A stretch of 64,000 nucleotides of DNA, from the NCBI RefSeq assembly GCF_035999195.1, contig NZ_DASYGY010000009.1:1302001-1366000 (forward strand), given 5' to 3'. Under the pieces are notes generated by a model. The model worked only from the letters and a program-made list of their open reading frames with translations, searched no databases and was not told where the DNA came from. The position numbers and the translations under genes were made by a program. This DNA is from Pseudoxanthomonas sp. (lineage in GTDB: Bacteria; Pseudomonadota; Gammaproteobacteria; Xanthomonadales; Xanthomonadaceae). This document shows, one piece after another, positions 17,436-25,341 of this stretch. How positions within the stretch are numbered: the first letter of the stretch is position 1; every line of letters starts with the position of its first letter.

Positions 17436-17882
17436 ATGATCGTTGCAGCACTTTTCGCGATGTCCGTCGCCGCCGGAGATGACACAGCGTTTGAGCTGGC
17501 AGGGACTCGCATCGGACTTGGCTACACGGAGCTTCGGCAGCAGCGCCCGGAGATGCAGTGCGATGTTTCGTGCGTGGACCCCACGGCCAAGATGCTCGGA
17601 CATCCAGGCAACCTCTGGGTAGGCATCGGTCACGGAGCAGTCAACCAGTTGGCATTCCGGTTTGTTCCCGCACTCACGGACCAGGAAGCGACGTCGGTGT
17701 CCAGCGCATACCAAGCGCGCTATGGTGAACCCGCGCGACGCAACGCGCTTGACGGCTGCGAAGAGTGGGATCGAGCAGGTGGCGCTATCGTGCTGTGCGT
17801 CAGGAACGGTCTTTCGCTCACCTACTGGAAAGACGAAAACTGGGGCGTGACCAAGAGCGTAATCCCGGATGCTGCGGAGTGA
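17436..17882 (+). CDS. Hypothetical small protein
   Basis: A 148-residue protein preceded by a very strong ribosome-binding site, AAAGGAGGATGA. The first 13 residues are hydrophobic (MIVAALFAMSVAA) and may be a short signal peptide. Four Cys residues, two close together (QCDVSCVD) and two later (GCEEW, VLCVR), could form disulfides if exported. I do not recognise the family. Confidence 0.6.
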   Translation: MIVAALFAMSVAAGDDTAFELAGTRIGLGYTELRQQRPEMQCDVSCVDPTAKMLGHPGNLWVGIGHGAVNQLAFRFVPALTDQEATSVSSAYQARYGEPARRNALDGCEEWDRAGGAIVLCVRNGLSLTYWKDENWGVTKSVIPDAAE

Positions 17883-17926
17883 TTCAATGACGCCGCCCCT
17901 GTCTCGCGGCGCATCTCGAGTCTGGT

Positions 17927-17950
17927 CTGTAGGGTGGGCCTTGGCCCACC
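17927..17950. repeat. GGTGGGCCTTGGCCCACC palindrome, left copy
   Basis: A perfect 18-bp palindrome preceded by CTGTAG. The same element in inverted orientation is at 18484-18504, so the lipoprotein gene lies between two facing copies. Confidence 0.8.
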
Positions 17951-18008
17951 ATCCACACCACGTGGCTCCACTGCATGTGTCCCGGACAACGTGAACAAGG
18001 GGTCGTCG

Positions 18009-18449
18009 ATGATTGCCAAATGCGTTGCCTTACTGACGACGCTCCTGCTGGCTGGCTGCTATATGGTCAGCTACGAAGATGTCAGCAACGATCCGAAGTA
18101 CGCAGGATTCGTAGGCGCCGAGTACAGGACGACGGCCGACATGACGGCCTATCGCGTGAGCATGGATCAGAACTACGGTCCGTCTCCGAGCATTTACAAG
18201 ATTGTCCAGCCGCCCGGCTTCGATGGACCGGAGGTCATGTCGCGGACACGCTTCCCCGAAGGGTCGACGATCGAGGTCCTGACGATCCAGCGATGCACGG
18301 ATTGCTTTCTGGATACCAAACCGAGAGTACACGCGACGGTCCGCGTCACCTCGACGACGCAGTTCGATGATCTGGAAGTACGCGCGGATCTGGGCCTGCT
18401 GTCTTCGCACATGCAGGCCATGCGACAGCAAGATCCGGGCAGCCGATAG
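18009..18449 (+). CDS. Hypothetical lipoprotein
   Basis: A 146-residue protein with a lipoprotein signal (MIAKCVALLTTLLLAGC, lipobox LLAGC, lipid-modified Cys17 expected). The mature part has a beta-rich composition and one CxxC pair (QRCTDCFLD). ATG 18009 gives the signal peptide directly; upstream in-frame codons belong to the flanking repeat. Base composition is lower in GC than that of its neighbours, and the gene is boxed by inverted copies of a palindromic element. Function unknown. Confidence 0.65.
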   Translation: MIAKCVALLTTLLLAGCYMVSYEDVSNDPKYAGFVGAEYRTTADMTAYRVSMDQNYGPSPSIYKIVQPPGFDGPEVMSRTRFPEGSTIEVLTIQRCTDCFLDTKPRVHATVRVTSTTQFDDLEVRADLGLLSSHMQAMRQQDPGSR

Positions 18450-18483
18450 TCGTCACGGGAACCGCCAATGCCTTGGCCGCCGC

Positions 18484-18504
18484 GTGGGCCAAGGCCCACC
18501 CTAC
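18484..18504. repeat. GTGGGCCAAGGCCCACCC palindrome, right copy
   Basis: Inverted counterpart of the element at 17927-17950, including the outer CTAC/GTAG flank. It ends 3 bp before the TetR stop codon and may serve as a bidirectional terminator-like hairpin. Confidence 0.75.
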
Positions 18505-18506
18505 GG

Positions 18507-19115
18507 TCAGGTCGGGATCAGCGTCGAGATGACGTGTTCGAGGTAGGTCTCGAATTCTTCCGAGGTCATGCGCGGCTGCTGCAGTTGCAGCGACAGCTGC
18601 AGGAAGCCGACGTAGGCGGCGTACGCCAGGCGCGCACGGTGGGTGGCATCGGTGCGTTGCAGGCCGGCCTGGCGGAACATCGCCACCAGGTAATCGAGGC
18701 GGCGCTGGGAGATGCGGTCGATCACCGGCTGCACGGCCGGATGGTCCAGCGCCTTCAGCAGTTCGCTGTAGATGATGTGGGGCTTGACCTCGTGGCCGAC
18801 CAATTGGAACAGGGCGCGCAGGCGCTCGCGGGGATCGGCGACCTTCTCCAGGCTGCCGAAGATGTTTTCCTGCTCACCGACTTCCCAGCGCTCCAGCGCC
18901 GCCTGCAGCAGCGCGTCGCGGGAGGGGAAATGCCAGTAGAAGCTGCCCTTCGTGACCCCCAGCCGCCGCGCCAGCGGCTCGACCGCCACGGCCGAGACAC
19001 CCTGTTCGGCGATCAGGTCGAGCGCCGCCTGCGCCCAGTCGTCGGCACTGAGGCGCGCGTTGCGGGCGGGAGCAGCGGCAGGCGATTCCGGGCTGGGTGT
19101 GTTCATGTTCCGCAT
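18507..19115 (-). CDS. TetR-family transcriptional regulator
   Basis: A 202-residue TetR/AcrR-type repressor. The HTH is at about residues 28-70 (AALDLIAEQGVSAVAVEPLARRLGVTKGSFYWHFPSRDALLQAAL). The C-terminal helical domain would bind an effector, plausibly an acyl-CoA given its divergent neighbours. Start may be ATG 19115 or ATG 19106 (MNTPSP). It is divergent from a hydrolase-fadE-thioesterase operon, and CATAC/GTATG half-sites lie both near its own start (19121-19150) and over the operon promoter. Control of that operon is inference. Confidence 0.9.
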   Translation of the reverse strand: MRNMNTPSPESPAAAPARNARLSADDWAQAALDLIAEQGVSAVAVEPLARRLGVTKGSFYWHFPSRDALLQAALERWEVGEQENIFGSLEKVADPRERLRALFQLVGHEVKPHIIYSELLKALDHPAVQPVIDRISQRRLDYLVAMFRQAGLQRTDATHRARLAYAAYVGFLQLSLQLQQPRMTSEEFETYLEHVISTLIPT

Positions 19116-19119
19116 TTAA

Positions 19120-19150
19120 CCATACGCCGAGGTGTGTAGCGGTATGTATG
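19120..19150. promoter_or_regulatory. CATAC...GTATG half-sites near the tetR start
   Basis: CCATAC at 19120-19125 faces GGTATG at 19141-19146, with a further overlapping GTATG at 19146-19150. The same half-sites make the tighter palindrome at 19238-19255, so this could be an autoregulatory site. Spacing differs, so confidence is low. Confidence 0.35.
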
Positions 19151-19214
19151 TTGCGTCGCACAACAAATAAAGGCAAATCAATCGGTTGCATGTGAAATCC
19201 GAATGGGAAACCGA

Positions 19215-19244
19215 TTGACTGCTCTAAATGCGACAACCCATACT
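19215..19244 (+). promoter_or_regulatory. Promoter of the hydrolase-fadE operon
   Basis: TTGACT (19215-19220) and CATACT (19239-19244) are separated by 18 bp. Transcription starting 7-8 nt later falls at the ATG at 19252, so the mRNA may be leaderless; no Shine-Dalgarno sequence is visible before either candidate start. Confidence 0.5.
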
Positions 19245-19255
19245 AGCCCGTATGG
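19238..19255. promoter_or_regulatory. Probable TetR operator
   Basis: CCATACTAGCCCGTATGG is an inverted repeat with perfect 6-bp arms and a 6-bp centre. It covers the -10 box and the start codon of the hydrolase gene, a position where a bound repressor would block polymerase. Confidence 0.6.
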
Positions 19256-20211
19256 TGACACCTACCCCTCCGGCTTCCATCACCGCCTCCCGCCTGTCCG
19301 GCGCCGGCGTCGATCGCGCGGCGAACGGGCCGGGGGATGTCGCGCTGGCGATCCGTCGCTTTGCCTCACCCGGTCCCCTGCAGGCGCACCCTGCCCTCAT
19401 CTATGCGCATGGCTTCGGCCAGACCGGCGGCGCGTGGAGTCGCACGGGGGAGCGGTTGGCCGCGCAGGGCTATGCCGGCCTGGCGTACGACGCGCGTGGC
19501 CATGGCGAGTCCGACCGCAACGCCACCGACCTTCCGTATACCGGCGACCAGTTCGCCGATGACCTGATCGTGGTGGCCGGAGAACAACCGGAGCCGCCGG
19601 TGCTGGTGGGCGCGTCGATGGGCGGACTGTTCGGCCTGATCGCGGAGTCACGCTGGCCCGGCCTGTTCCGCGCCATGGTGCTGGTGGACATCACCCCGCG
19701 CTGGGAGCCCGCCGGCCTTGAGCGCATTCTCGCCTTCATGACCGCATTCCCGGACGGGTTCGAGTCGCTCGACCACGCCGCCGACACCATCGCCGCCTAC
19801 CAGCCGCAGCGCCGCACGCGCAAATCCGCCGACGACCTGCGCGAACTGCTGCGCGAAGGCGAGGACGGGCGCTGGCGCTGGCACTGGGACCCGCGTCTGG
19901 TCGACGAACTGGCGCGCGACAGCGCGCAACACCAAGACGCCATCGCCGAGGCCGCCCGCCGGGTGCAGTGCCCGGTGCTGCTCATCAGCGGCGGCCGCAG
20001 CGACCTGGTGTCGGAAAAGACCGTCGAAGAGTTCAAGTCGCTGGTACCGCATGCGCGCCACGTGCACCTGCCGCAGGCCACGCACATGGTGGCTGGCGAC
20101 GACAACGACGCGTTTACCGCCACCGTGCTGGAATACCTGGCAAGCCTGTCGGCCGCGCCGGGCCATGCCGAATCCGATGTAACCGAATCCGTGTCCGGAG
20201 CAACCCCATGA
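19252..20211 (+). CDS. Alpha/beta hydrolase
   Basis: A 319-residue alpha/beta-fold hydrolase. It shows the oxyanion-loop region HGFGQTGGAW, YDARGHGESDR, the nucleophile elbow GASMGG (Ser near residue 122), an acid in ISGGRSDLVS and the catalytic His in ATHMVAGDDND. No signal peptide. ATG 19252 is chosen because the promoter and operator overlap it; ATG 19228 would add 8 residues. It overlaps fadE by 4 bp, so the two are translationally coupled. Likely an esterase or thioesterase in lipid breakdown; substrate unknown. Confidence 0.88.
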   Translation: MVTPTPPASITASRLSGAGVDRAANGPGDVALAIRRFASPGPLQAHPALIYAHGFGQTGGAWSRTGERLAAQGYAGLAYDARGHGESDRNATDLPYTGDQFADDLIVVAGEQPEPPVLVGASMGGLFGLIAESRWPGLFRAMVLVDITPRWEPAGLERILAFMTAFPDGFESLDHAADTIAAYQPQRRTRKSADDLRELLREGEDGRWRWHWDPRLVDELARDSAQHQDAIAEAARRVQCPVLLISGGRSDLVSEKTVEEFKSLVPHARHVHLPQATHMVAGDDNDAFTATVLEYLASLSAAPGHAESDVTESVSGATP

Positions 20212-22685
20212 GCATCGTCATCCCCTTCCTCGCCTTCCTGCTGGCGGGCGCGTTCGCCGCCTATCACCGGCTGAGGCTGGCCTACTGGGCCGCCATCACC
20301 GCCAGCCTGCTGGTCGCGTGCTGGCTGCTGGGCGCCAACCCCACCGCCACCATCGTCGCCGCGCTGGTCGTGGTGGCGATCGCCGTTCCGCTGCTGATCC
20401 CGGCCATCCGCAAGCCGCTGATCACGGCACCGGCACTGGGTTTCCTGCGCCGCGCGCTGCCGCCGCTGTCGCAGACCGAACGCATCGCGCTGGAAACCGG
20501 CTCCGTCGGTTTCGAGGGCGATCTGTTCACCGGCGATCCGGACTGGAACAAGCTGCTGGCCTACCCCAAGCCGCAGCTCACCGCCGAGGAACAGGCCTTC
20601 CTCGATGGCCCGGTGGAAGAACTGTGCCGGATGACCAACGACTGGGAAATCACCCACGTCCACGCCGACCTGCCGCCGGAGCTGTGGGATTACATCAAGA
20701 AGAACAAGTTCTTCGGCATGATCATTCCCAAGCAGTACGGCGGCCTGGGCTTCTCCGCGCTGGCGCACCACAAGGTGATCCAGAAGATCGCCTCGGTCAG
20801 CAGCGTGGTCAGCTCCACCGTCGGCGTGCCCAACTCGCTGGGCCCGGGTGAACTGCTCAACCACTACGGCACGCAGGAACAGAAGGACTACTACCTGCCG
20901 CGCCTGGCGATCGGCCAGGAAGTGCCCTGCTTCGGCCTGACCGGTCCGTTCGCCGGCTCCGATGCGACCTCGATCCCGGACTACGGCATCGTCTGCAAGG
21001 GCGAGTGGAACGGCGCCAACGTGCTGGGCATCCGCCTGACCTTCGACAAGCGCTACATCACCCTGGCACCGGTCGCCACGCTCATCGGCCTGGCGTTCCG
21101 CATGTACGACCCGGACGGCCTGATCGGCGACACGCGCGACATCGGCATCACCCTGGCGCTGCTGCCGCGCGATACGCCCGGCGTGGATGTCGGCCGCCGC
21201 CACTTCCCCCTCAATTCGCCGTTCCAGAACGGCCCGATCCATGGCCGCGATGTGTTCATTCCGCTGAGCCAGCTGATCGGTGGCGTGGAGATGGCCGGCA
21301 AGGGCTGGAACATGCTCAACGAGTGCCTGGCCGTCGGCCGCTCGATCACCCTGCCCTCCACCGCCAGCGGCGGCGCCAAGTTCGGCGCGCGCGTCACCGG
21401 CAGCTATGCGCGCATCCGAAAGCAGTTCGGCCTGTCGGTCGGCCGCTTCGAGGGCGTGGAGGAAGCGCTGGCGCGCATCGGCGGCAAGGCGTACGCGATC
21501 AGCGCGCTGTCGCAGGCGACGGCGGCCGCCGTGGACCGCGGCGACGTGCCGTCGGTGCCGTCGGCCATCGCCAAGTACCACTGCACCAACATGGGCCGCG
21601 ATGTCGCCAAGGACGTGATGGACATCGTCGGCGGCAAGGGCATCATCCTGGGCCCGCGCAACTTCGCCGGCCGCGCGTGGCAGGCCTCGCCGATCGCCAT
21701 CACGGTGGAAGGCGCCAACATCATGACCCGCAGCCTGCTGATCTTCGGCCAGGGTTCGATCCTGTGCCATCCGTACATCATCAAGGAAATGCGCGCGGCG
21801 CAGGATCCGGATACCCGCGCCGGCGTCAACCAACTGGATGCCGTGCTCTACCCGCACATCGGCGGCGCGATCTCCAATGCGGTGCGTTCGTTCTGGTTCG
21901 GCATCACCGGCTCGAAGATCGGTGCGGCGCCGGGCGATGCGTACACGAAGAAGTTCTTCCGCAAGCTCGACCGCTACGCGGCCAACCTGGCGCTGCTGAC
22001 CGACATTTCGCTGGGCGCGCTGGGCGGCAAGCTGAAGTTCAAGGAGTCGCTGTCCGGTCGCCTGGGCGACGTGCTGAGCCATCTGTACATGATGAGCGCG
22101 GTGCTCAAGCGCCACCACGACGAGGGCGCCCCGGAAGCCGACAAGCCGTTGCTGGCCTGGGCGTTCCACAACAGCGCGTACGAGATCGAGCTGGCGCTGT
22201 CGCAGGCGCTGCGCAACTTCCCGATCAAGCCGCTGGGCTGGCTGCTGTGGCCGGTGGTGTTCCCGTTCGGCCGCCGCGCGGTGGCCCCGGGCGACCGCCT
22301 GAGCCACCGCGTCGCGATGCTGCTGATGGCGCCGAACGAGGCGCGCGACCGACTGGGCCAGGGCGTGTTCCTGACCCCGTGCGAGAACAACCCGGGCGGC
22401 CGCATCGACAGCTACCTGGCCGCGGCGGTCGCCGCCGAGCCGGTGGAGCGCAAGTTCCTGAAGGCGCTGAAGACCAGGGACATCGAAGCCCTGGACTACG
22501 GCGCACAGCTGGACGAAGGCGTGCGCGAGGGCTGGATCACGGCCGACGAGCGCAAGCAACTGGAAGAACTGCGCGCGCTCACGCTGGACACGATCATGGT
22601 GGACGACTTCGACGTGCACGAACTGCGCGCCGCCAGCTTCTACGACCTGCCGCAGCACAAGCGCCAGCCGCGCGAAGCGGCCTGA
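20208..22685 (+). CDS. fadE: Long-form acyl-CoA dehydrogenase
   Basis: An 825-residue FadE-type acyl-CoA dehydrogenase, the FAD enzyme of the first step of beta-oxidation. Two or three hydrophobic segments occupy residues 1-75 (FLAFLLAGAFAAY, AAITASLLVACWLLG, IVAALVVVAIAVPLLI), so it is membrane-bound. The dehydrogenase core shows PCFGLTGPFAGSDATS and ECLAVGRSITLPS, with RNFAGRAWQASPIAITVEGANIMTRSL as the substrate/FAD region, and a C-terminal extension found only in the long form. ATG 20208 overlaps the hydrolase stop (ATGA). The next gene is a thioesterase-like protein. Confidence 0.94.
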   Translation: MSIVIPFLAFLLAGAFAAYHRLRLAYWAAITASLLVACWLLGANPTATIVAALVVVAIAVPLLIPAIRKPLITAPALGFLRRALPPLSQTERIALETGSVGFEGDLFTGDPDWNKLLAYPKPQLTAEEQAFLDGPVEELCRMTNDWEITHVHADLPPELWDYIKKNKFFGMIIPKQYGGLGFSALAHHKVIQKIASVSSVVSSTVGVPNSLGPGELLNHYGTQEQKDYYLPRLAIGQEVPCFGLTGPFAGSDATSIPDYGIVCKGEWNGANVLGIRLTFDKRYITLAPVATLIGLAFRMYDPDGLIGDTRDIGITLALLPRDTPGVDVGRRHFPLNSPFQNGPIHGRDVFIPLSQLIGGVEMAGKGWNMLNECLAVGRSITLPSTASGGAKFGARVTGSYARIRKQFGLSVGRFEGVEEALARIGGKAYAISALSQATAAAVDRGDVPSVPSAIAKYHCTNMGRDVAKDVMDIVGGKGIILGPRNFAGRAWQASPIAITVEGANIMTRSLLIFGQGSILCHPYIIKEMRAAQDPDTRAGVNQLDAVLYPHIGGAISNAVRSFWFGITGSKIGAAPGDAYTKKFFRKLDRYAANLALLTDISLGALGGKLKFKESLSGRLGDVLSHLYMMSAVLKRHHDEGAPEADKPLLAWAFHNSAYEIELALSQALRNFPIKPLGWLLWPVVFPFGRRAVAPGDRLSHRVAMLLMAPNEARDRLGQGVFLTPCENNPGGRIDSYLAAAVAAEPVERKFLKALKTRDIEALDYGAQLDEGVREGWITADERKQLEELRALTLDTIMVDDFDVHELRAASFYDLPQHKRQPREAA

Positions 22686-22749
22686 CGCACCATCCCGGCA
22701 ACGATCACGACGGCGGGCATGTCCCGCCGTCGTCGCGACAGGAGTTCCG

Positions 22750-23223
22750 ATGAGCGCCGATGTCCTGACGATATACCGCAGCCTGAGTCGCAAACCCCTC
22801 GGCCACTGGCTGTTCTCGCGCCTGATCTGCTTCAAGGCGCCGTATTTCGGCAGCATCGGCCCGCGCATGGTGCGGCTGGAACCGGGCCGCGGCGAGGCGA
22901 CGATCCGGCACCGGCGCTCGGTCACCAACCACCTGGGCACCGTGCATGCGATCGCGCTGTGCAACCTGGCCGAGTTCGTCGGCGGGCTGACCACCGACGT
23001 CAGCATCCCGCGCTCGATGCGCTGGATTCCCAAGGGCATGACGGTGGAGTACCTGAAGAAGGCCGTCGGCACGATGCACGCCGTGGCCACGCCGGCGTTT
23101 GAGCCGCGCGAATCGGAGGAAGGTTACGACCTGCCGATGGACGTGGTGGTCAGCAATGCGCAGGGCGAACCGGTGTTCCGCGCCCGCATCGGCATGTGGG
23201 TGTCGCCGAAGCCGCCGCGCTGA
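22750..23223 (+). CDS. DUF4442-type hotdog thioesterase
   Basis: A 157-residue hotdog-fold protein related to DUF4442/YiiD-like thioesterases. The hotdog helix is NHLGTVHAIALCNLAEFVGG (about 58-77), followed by strands MRWIPKGMTVEYLKKAVGTMHA and PVFRARIGMWVSPK. It likely hydrolyses acyl-CoA. A GACAGGAGTTCCG ribosome-binding site precedes ATG 22750. Third gene of the TetR-divergent operon. Confidence 0.82.
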   Translation: MSADVLTIYRSLSRKPLGHWLFSRLICFKAPYFGSIGPRMVRLEPGRGEATIRHRRSVTNHLGTVHAIALCNLAEFVGGLTTDVSIPRSMRWIPKGMTVEYLKKAVGTMHAVATPAFEPRESEEGYDLPMDVVVSNAQGEPVFRARIGMWVSPKPPR

Positions 23224-23234
23224 GGCATTGCCCA

Positions 23235-23333
23235 TGTAGGAGCGACGTCAGTCGCGACCGCAAGGCGTCCGTCACGCGGACAAGCGGCAAGGGATATTCG
23301 AGACATGCGGTCGCGACTGACGTCGCTCCTACA
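23235..23333. repeat. Inverted repeat with 28-bp arms
   Basis: Arms starting TGTAGGAGCGACGTCAGTCG (23235-23262) and its exact reverse complement (23306-23333) flank 43 bp. The second arm runs 5 bp into the 3' end of the next minus-strand gene. A second copy of the same element is at 56963-57105. Likely acts as a hairpin between the convergent genes. Confidence 0.92.
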
Positions 23334-23694
23334 GCATCCCTTCCCGGAGAAGCCACACCGCCACCAGCGCCGCGATCGCCGGGACGCCTTGCACGTATAA
23401 GATCCGCCGACTGACGCTCCAGGCGCCGTAAAGCGCCGCCACGATCACGCACAGCAGGAAGAAGACGACCACGTTCCATTGCGTGGTCGCCAGGCCCCAC
23501 AGCAGGCCGGCGGCAAGGAAACCGTTGTAGAGGCCCTGGTTGGCCGCCAGCACGCGCGTGGTCTCCGCCTTCTCCGCCGTATTGCGGAACGTCTTCAGGC
23601 CCAGCGGCCTGGTCCACAGGAACATCTCCAGGACCAGGAAGTACGCATGCAGCGCTGCCACCAGCACTACCAGTACCGTCGCGATCGTTCCCAT
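23329..23694 (-). CDS. DUF1304 family small membrane protein
   Basis: A 121-residue protein with four hydrophobic segments (about 4-24, 58-72, 75-92, 103-117). The segment order and motifs (HAYFLVLEMFLWTRP, TRVLAANQGLYNGFLAAGLLWG) match DUF1304. Start is ATG 23694; the frame is open far upstream but that part is antisense to the transporter gene. Its last codons lie inside the inverted repeat. Function unknown. Confidence 0.85.
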   Translation of the reverse strand: MGTIATVLVVLVAALHAYFLVLEMFLWTRPLGLKTFRNTAEKAETTRVLAANQGLYNGFLAAGLLWGLATTQWNVVVFFLLCVIVAALYGAWSVSRRILYVQGVPAIAALVAVWLLREGML

Positions 23695-23762
23695 TCCCGT
23701 TTCCCCCGCCGTCGTGTCGCCGCAGCATAGCGGCTGCGTGACCCGTCGTCTGCCAGCCCGCG

Positions 23763-25130
23763 TCAGGCCTTGGTGGCGGCCGGCGGCGTAGCGGCGACGG
23801 CCCGCTCGGACGGCAGCTTCGCCTCCTCGCGCAGCAGCCGCCACGCGCTGAAGGTCATCGCACTGGCGACCAGCAGGCCGGCGCCGAACACCACGTTCGA
23901 GCCGAACGCCGACAGCAGCTTGTGCAGCCACACGAAGCTGAGGTCGCCACCGCGGTAGATCACGGTGTCGATCGCGGCGCCGGCCTTGTAGCGCCATTCG
24001 CGGCCCACGCGGGTATAGATGGTCTCGCGCGCGGGCTTGGCCAGCGAGAACTCGCTGGCGCGGGTGACCACCTGCACGATGGCGACCATCATCGGCAACG
24101 GTGAGGCGGACAGGATCGAGAACCCGAGGATGATCGCGGCGCCCGGAATCAGCAGCGCCGGCGCGATGCCGAAGCGCGACAGCAGCGTGCGGGTGAGCAG
24201 CAGTTGCACCACCAGCGTCAGGGAGTTGACCGCCAGGTCCAGCGTGGCGAAATAGTCGGCACGGGCCTCCGCGGAGGCGAACATCGTGCGCGCGATGGCG
24301 TTCTGTTCGTTGTAGAGCAGCGTGCCCACCCCAACGCCCATCACCACCATGACCGCCAGCCAGCGCAACAGCGGCTCGCGCACGATCAGCTTCAATCCCG
24401 CCAGGACCTCGCCCCCCATCGGGATCTCGCCGCTGGCCTGGCGCCGTTCGGCCTCGCGCGCCACGGCCCAGGTGCGCAGCCGGAAGATGCACAGCACGCA
24501 CACCGAGAACAGGAACGCCGACACCAGCATCATGTTGGGAATGCCCACGCGCACGACCAGCGCCTTGGTCAGCGCCGGGCCGAGGAACGCGCCCATCGTG
24601 CCGGCCGCGCCGATGTAGCCGTAGTACCTGCGCGCTTCGACGTTGGTGAACACATCGGCCATGAAGCTCCAGAACACGGCCACCGCGAACAGGTTGAACA
24701 CCGTGATCCACAGGATGAAGGCCAGTCCGCGGCCGGCGATGCCGCTGTCGAACATGGCGTAGAACGCCAGCAACGTGGCGATGAAGAAGCCGTAGATCAC
24801 CGGCAGGAACACCCGGCGCGGGAAGCGGCTGACCAGCCAGCCGTACACCGGCTGCAAGACGAGCATGATCAGGAACACGGCGCTGAAGATGAACTGCAGC
24901 GTGAACTCGCCCAGCGCGATGCCGCGGTCGGCGAAGAACGCGATCAGCGCTGGCGGAAACACCGCTTCGATGTCGCTGGAGGCCGCCATCGCCTCGCGCA
25001 CCGGCCGCAGCACGTAGTAGCCGCTCAGCAGGCAGAAGAAGTAGACGAAGGCCCACAGCAGCGGCGGAGACTCGGACAGCGCCGCGCGGAATCGGCCCAG
25101 GCGGGTGGTCGCTGGAGAAGACGGGTCCAT
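23763..25130 (-). CDS. MFS-type transporter, ATP/ADP antiporter-like
   Basis: A 455-residue inner-membrane protein with about 12 hydrophobic segments. The start SPPLLWAFVYFFCLLSGYYVLRPVREAMA and the central VEARRYYGYIGAAGTMGAFLGPALTKALV resemble the branch of MFS proteins annotated as Npt1/Npt2 (nucleotide exchange) transporters. Free-living bacteria have this branch without proven nucleotide transport, so the substrate is open. ATG 25130 was chosen because upstream in-frame residues are low-complexity. Confidence 0.75.
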   Translation of the reverse strand: MDPSSPATTRLGRFRAALSESPPLLWAFVYFFCLLSGYYVLRPVREAMAASSDIEAVFPPALIAFFADRGIALGEFTLQFIFSAVFLIMLVLQPVYGWLVSRFPRRVFLPVIYGFFIATLLAFYAMFDSGIAGRGLAFILWITVFNLFAVAVFWSFMADVFTNVEARRYYGYIGAAGTMGAFLGPALTKALVVRVGIPNMMLVSAFLFSVCVLCIFRLRTWAVAREAERRQASGEIPMGGEVLAGLKLIVREPLLRWLAVMVVMGVGVGTLLYNEQNAIARTMFASAEARADYFATLDLAVNSLTLVVQLLLTRTLLSRFGIAPALLIPGAAIILGFSILSASPLPMMVAIVQVVTRASEFSLAKPARETIYTRVGREWRYKAGAAIDTVIYRGGDLSFVWLHKLLSAFGSNVVFGAGLLVASAMTFSAWRLLREEAKLPSERAVAATPPAATKA

Positions 25131-25341
25131 GGGCGCGGCCTGCGATCGCAATCGGACGCGGGCATCGCCCGCCTGTGGCGCGCAAGGTATCCGATGCACT
25201 GCAACATCGCCAGCCTTTTTGCCGGCATGCGCGGCAGCGGCATCACGGGCATGCGGGAGTGGTCGCCGACCTTCGCGTCCGCAGAGCATTTGCTCTATCC
25301 CCCGCCGCTAGGTTCGGCCGGAGTTCGCAACAGGGCAGCAT

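Noticed and set aside
19797..23090. A 1097-codon minus-strand frame
   Set aside because: Runs antisense to fadE and the thioesterase; no recognisable domains.
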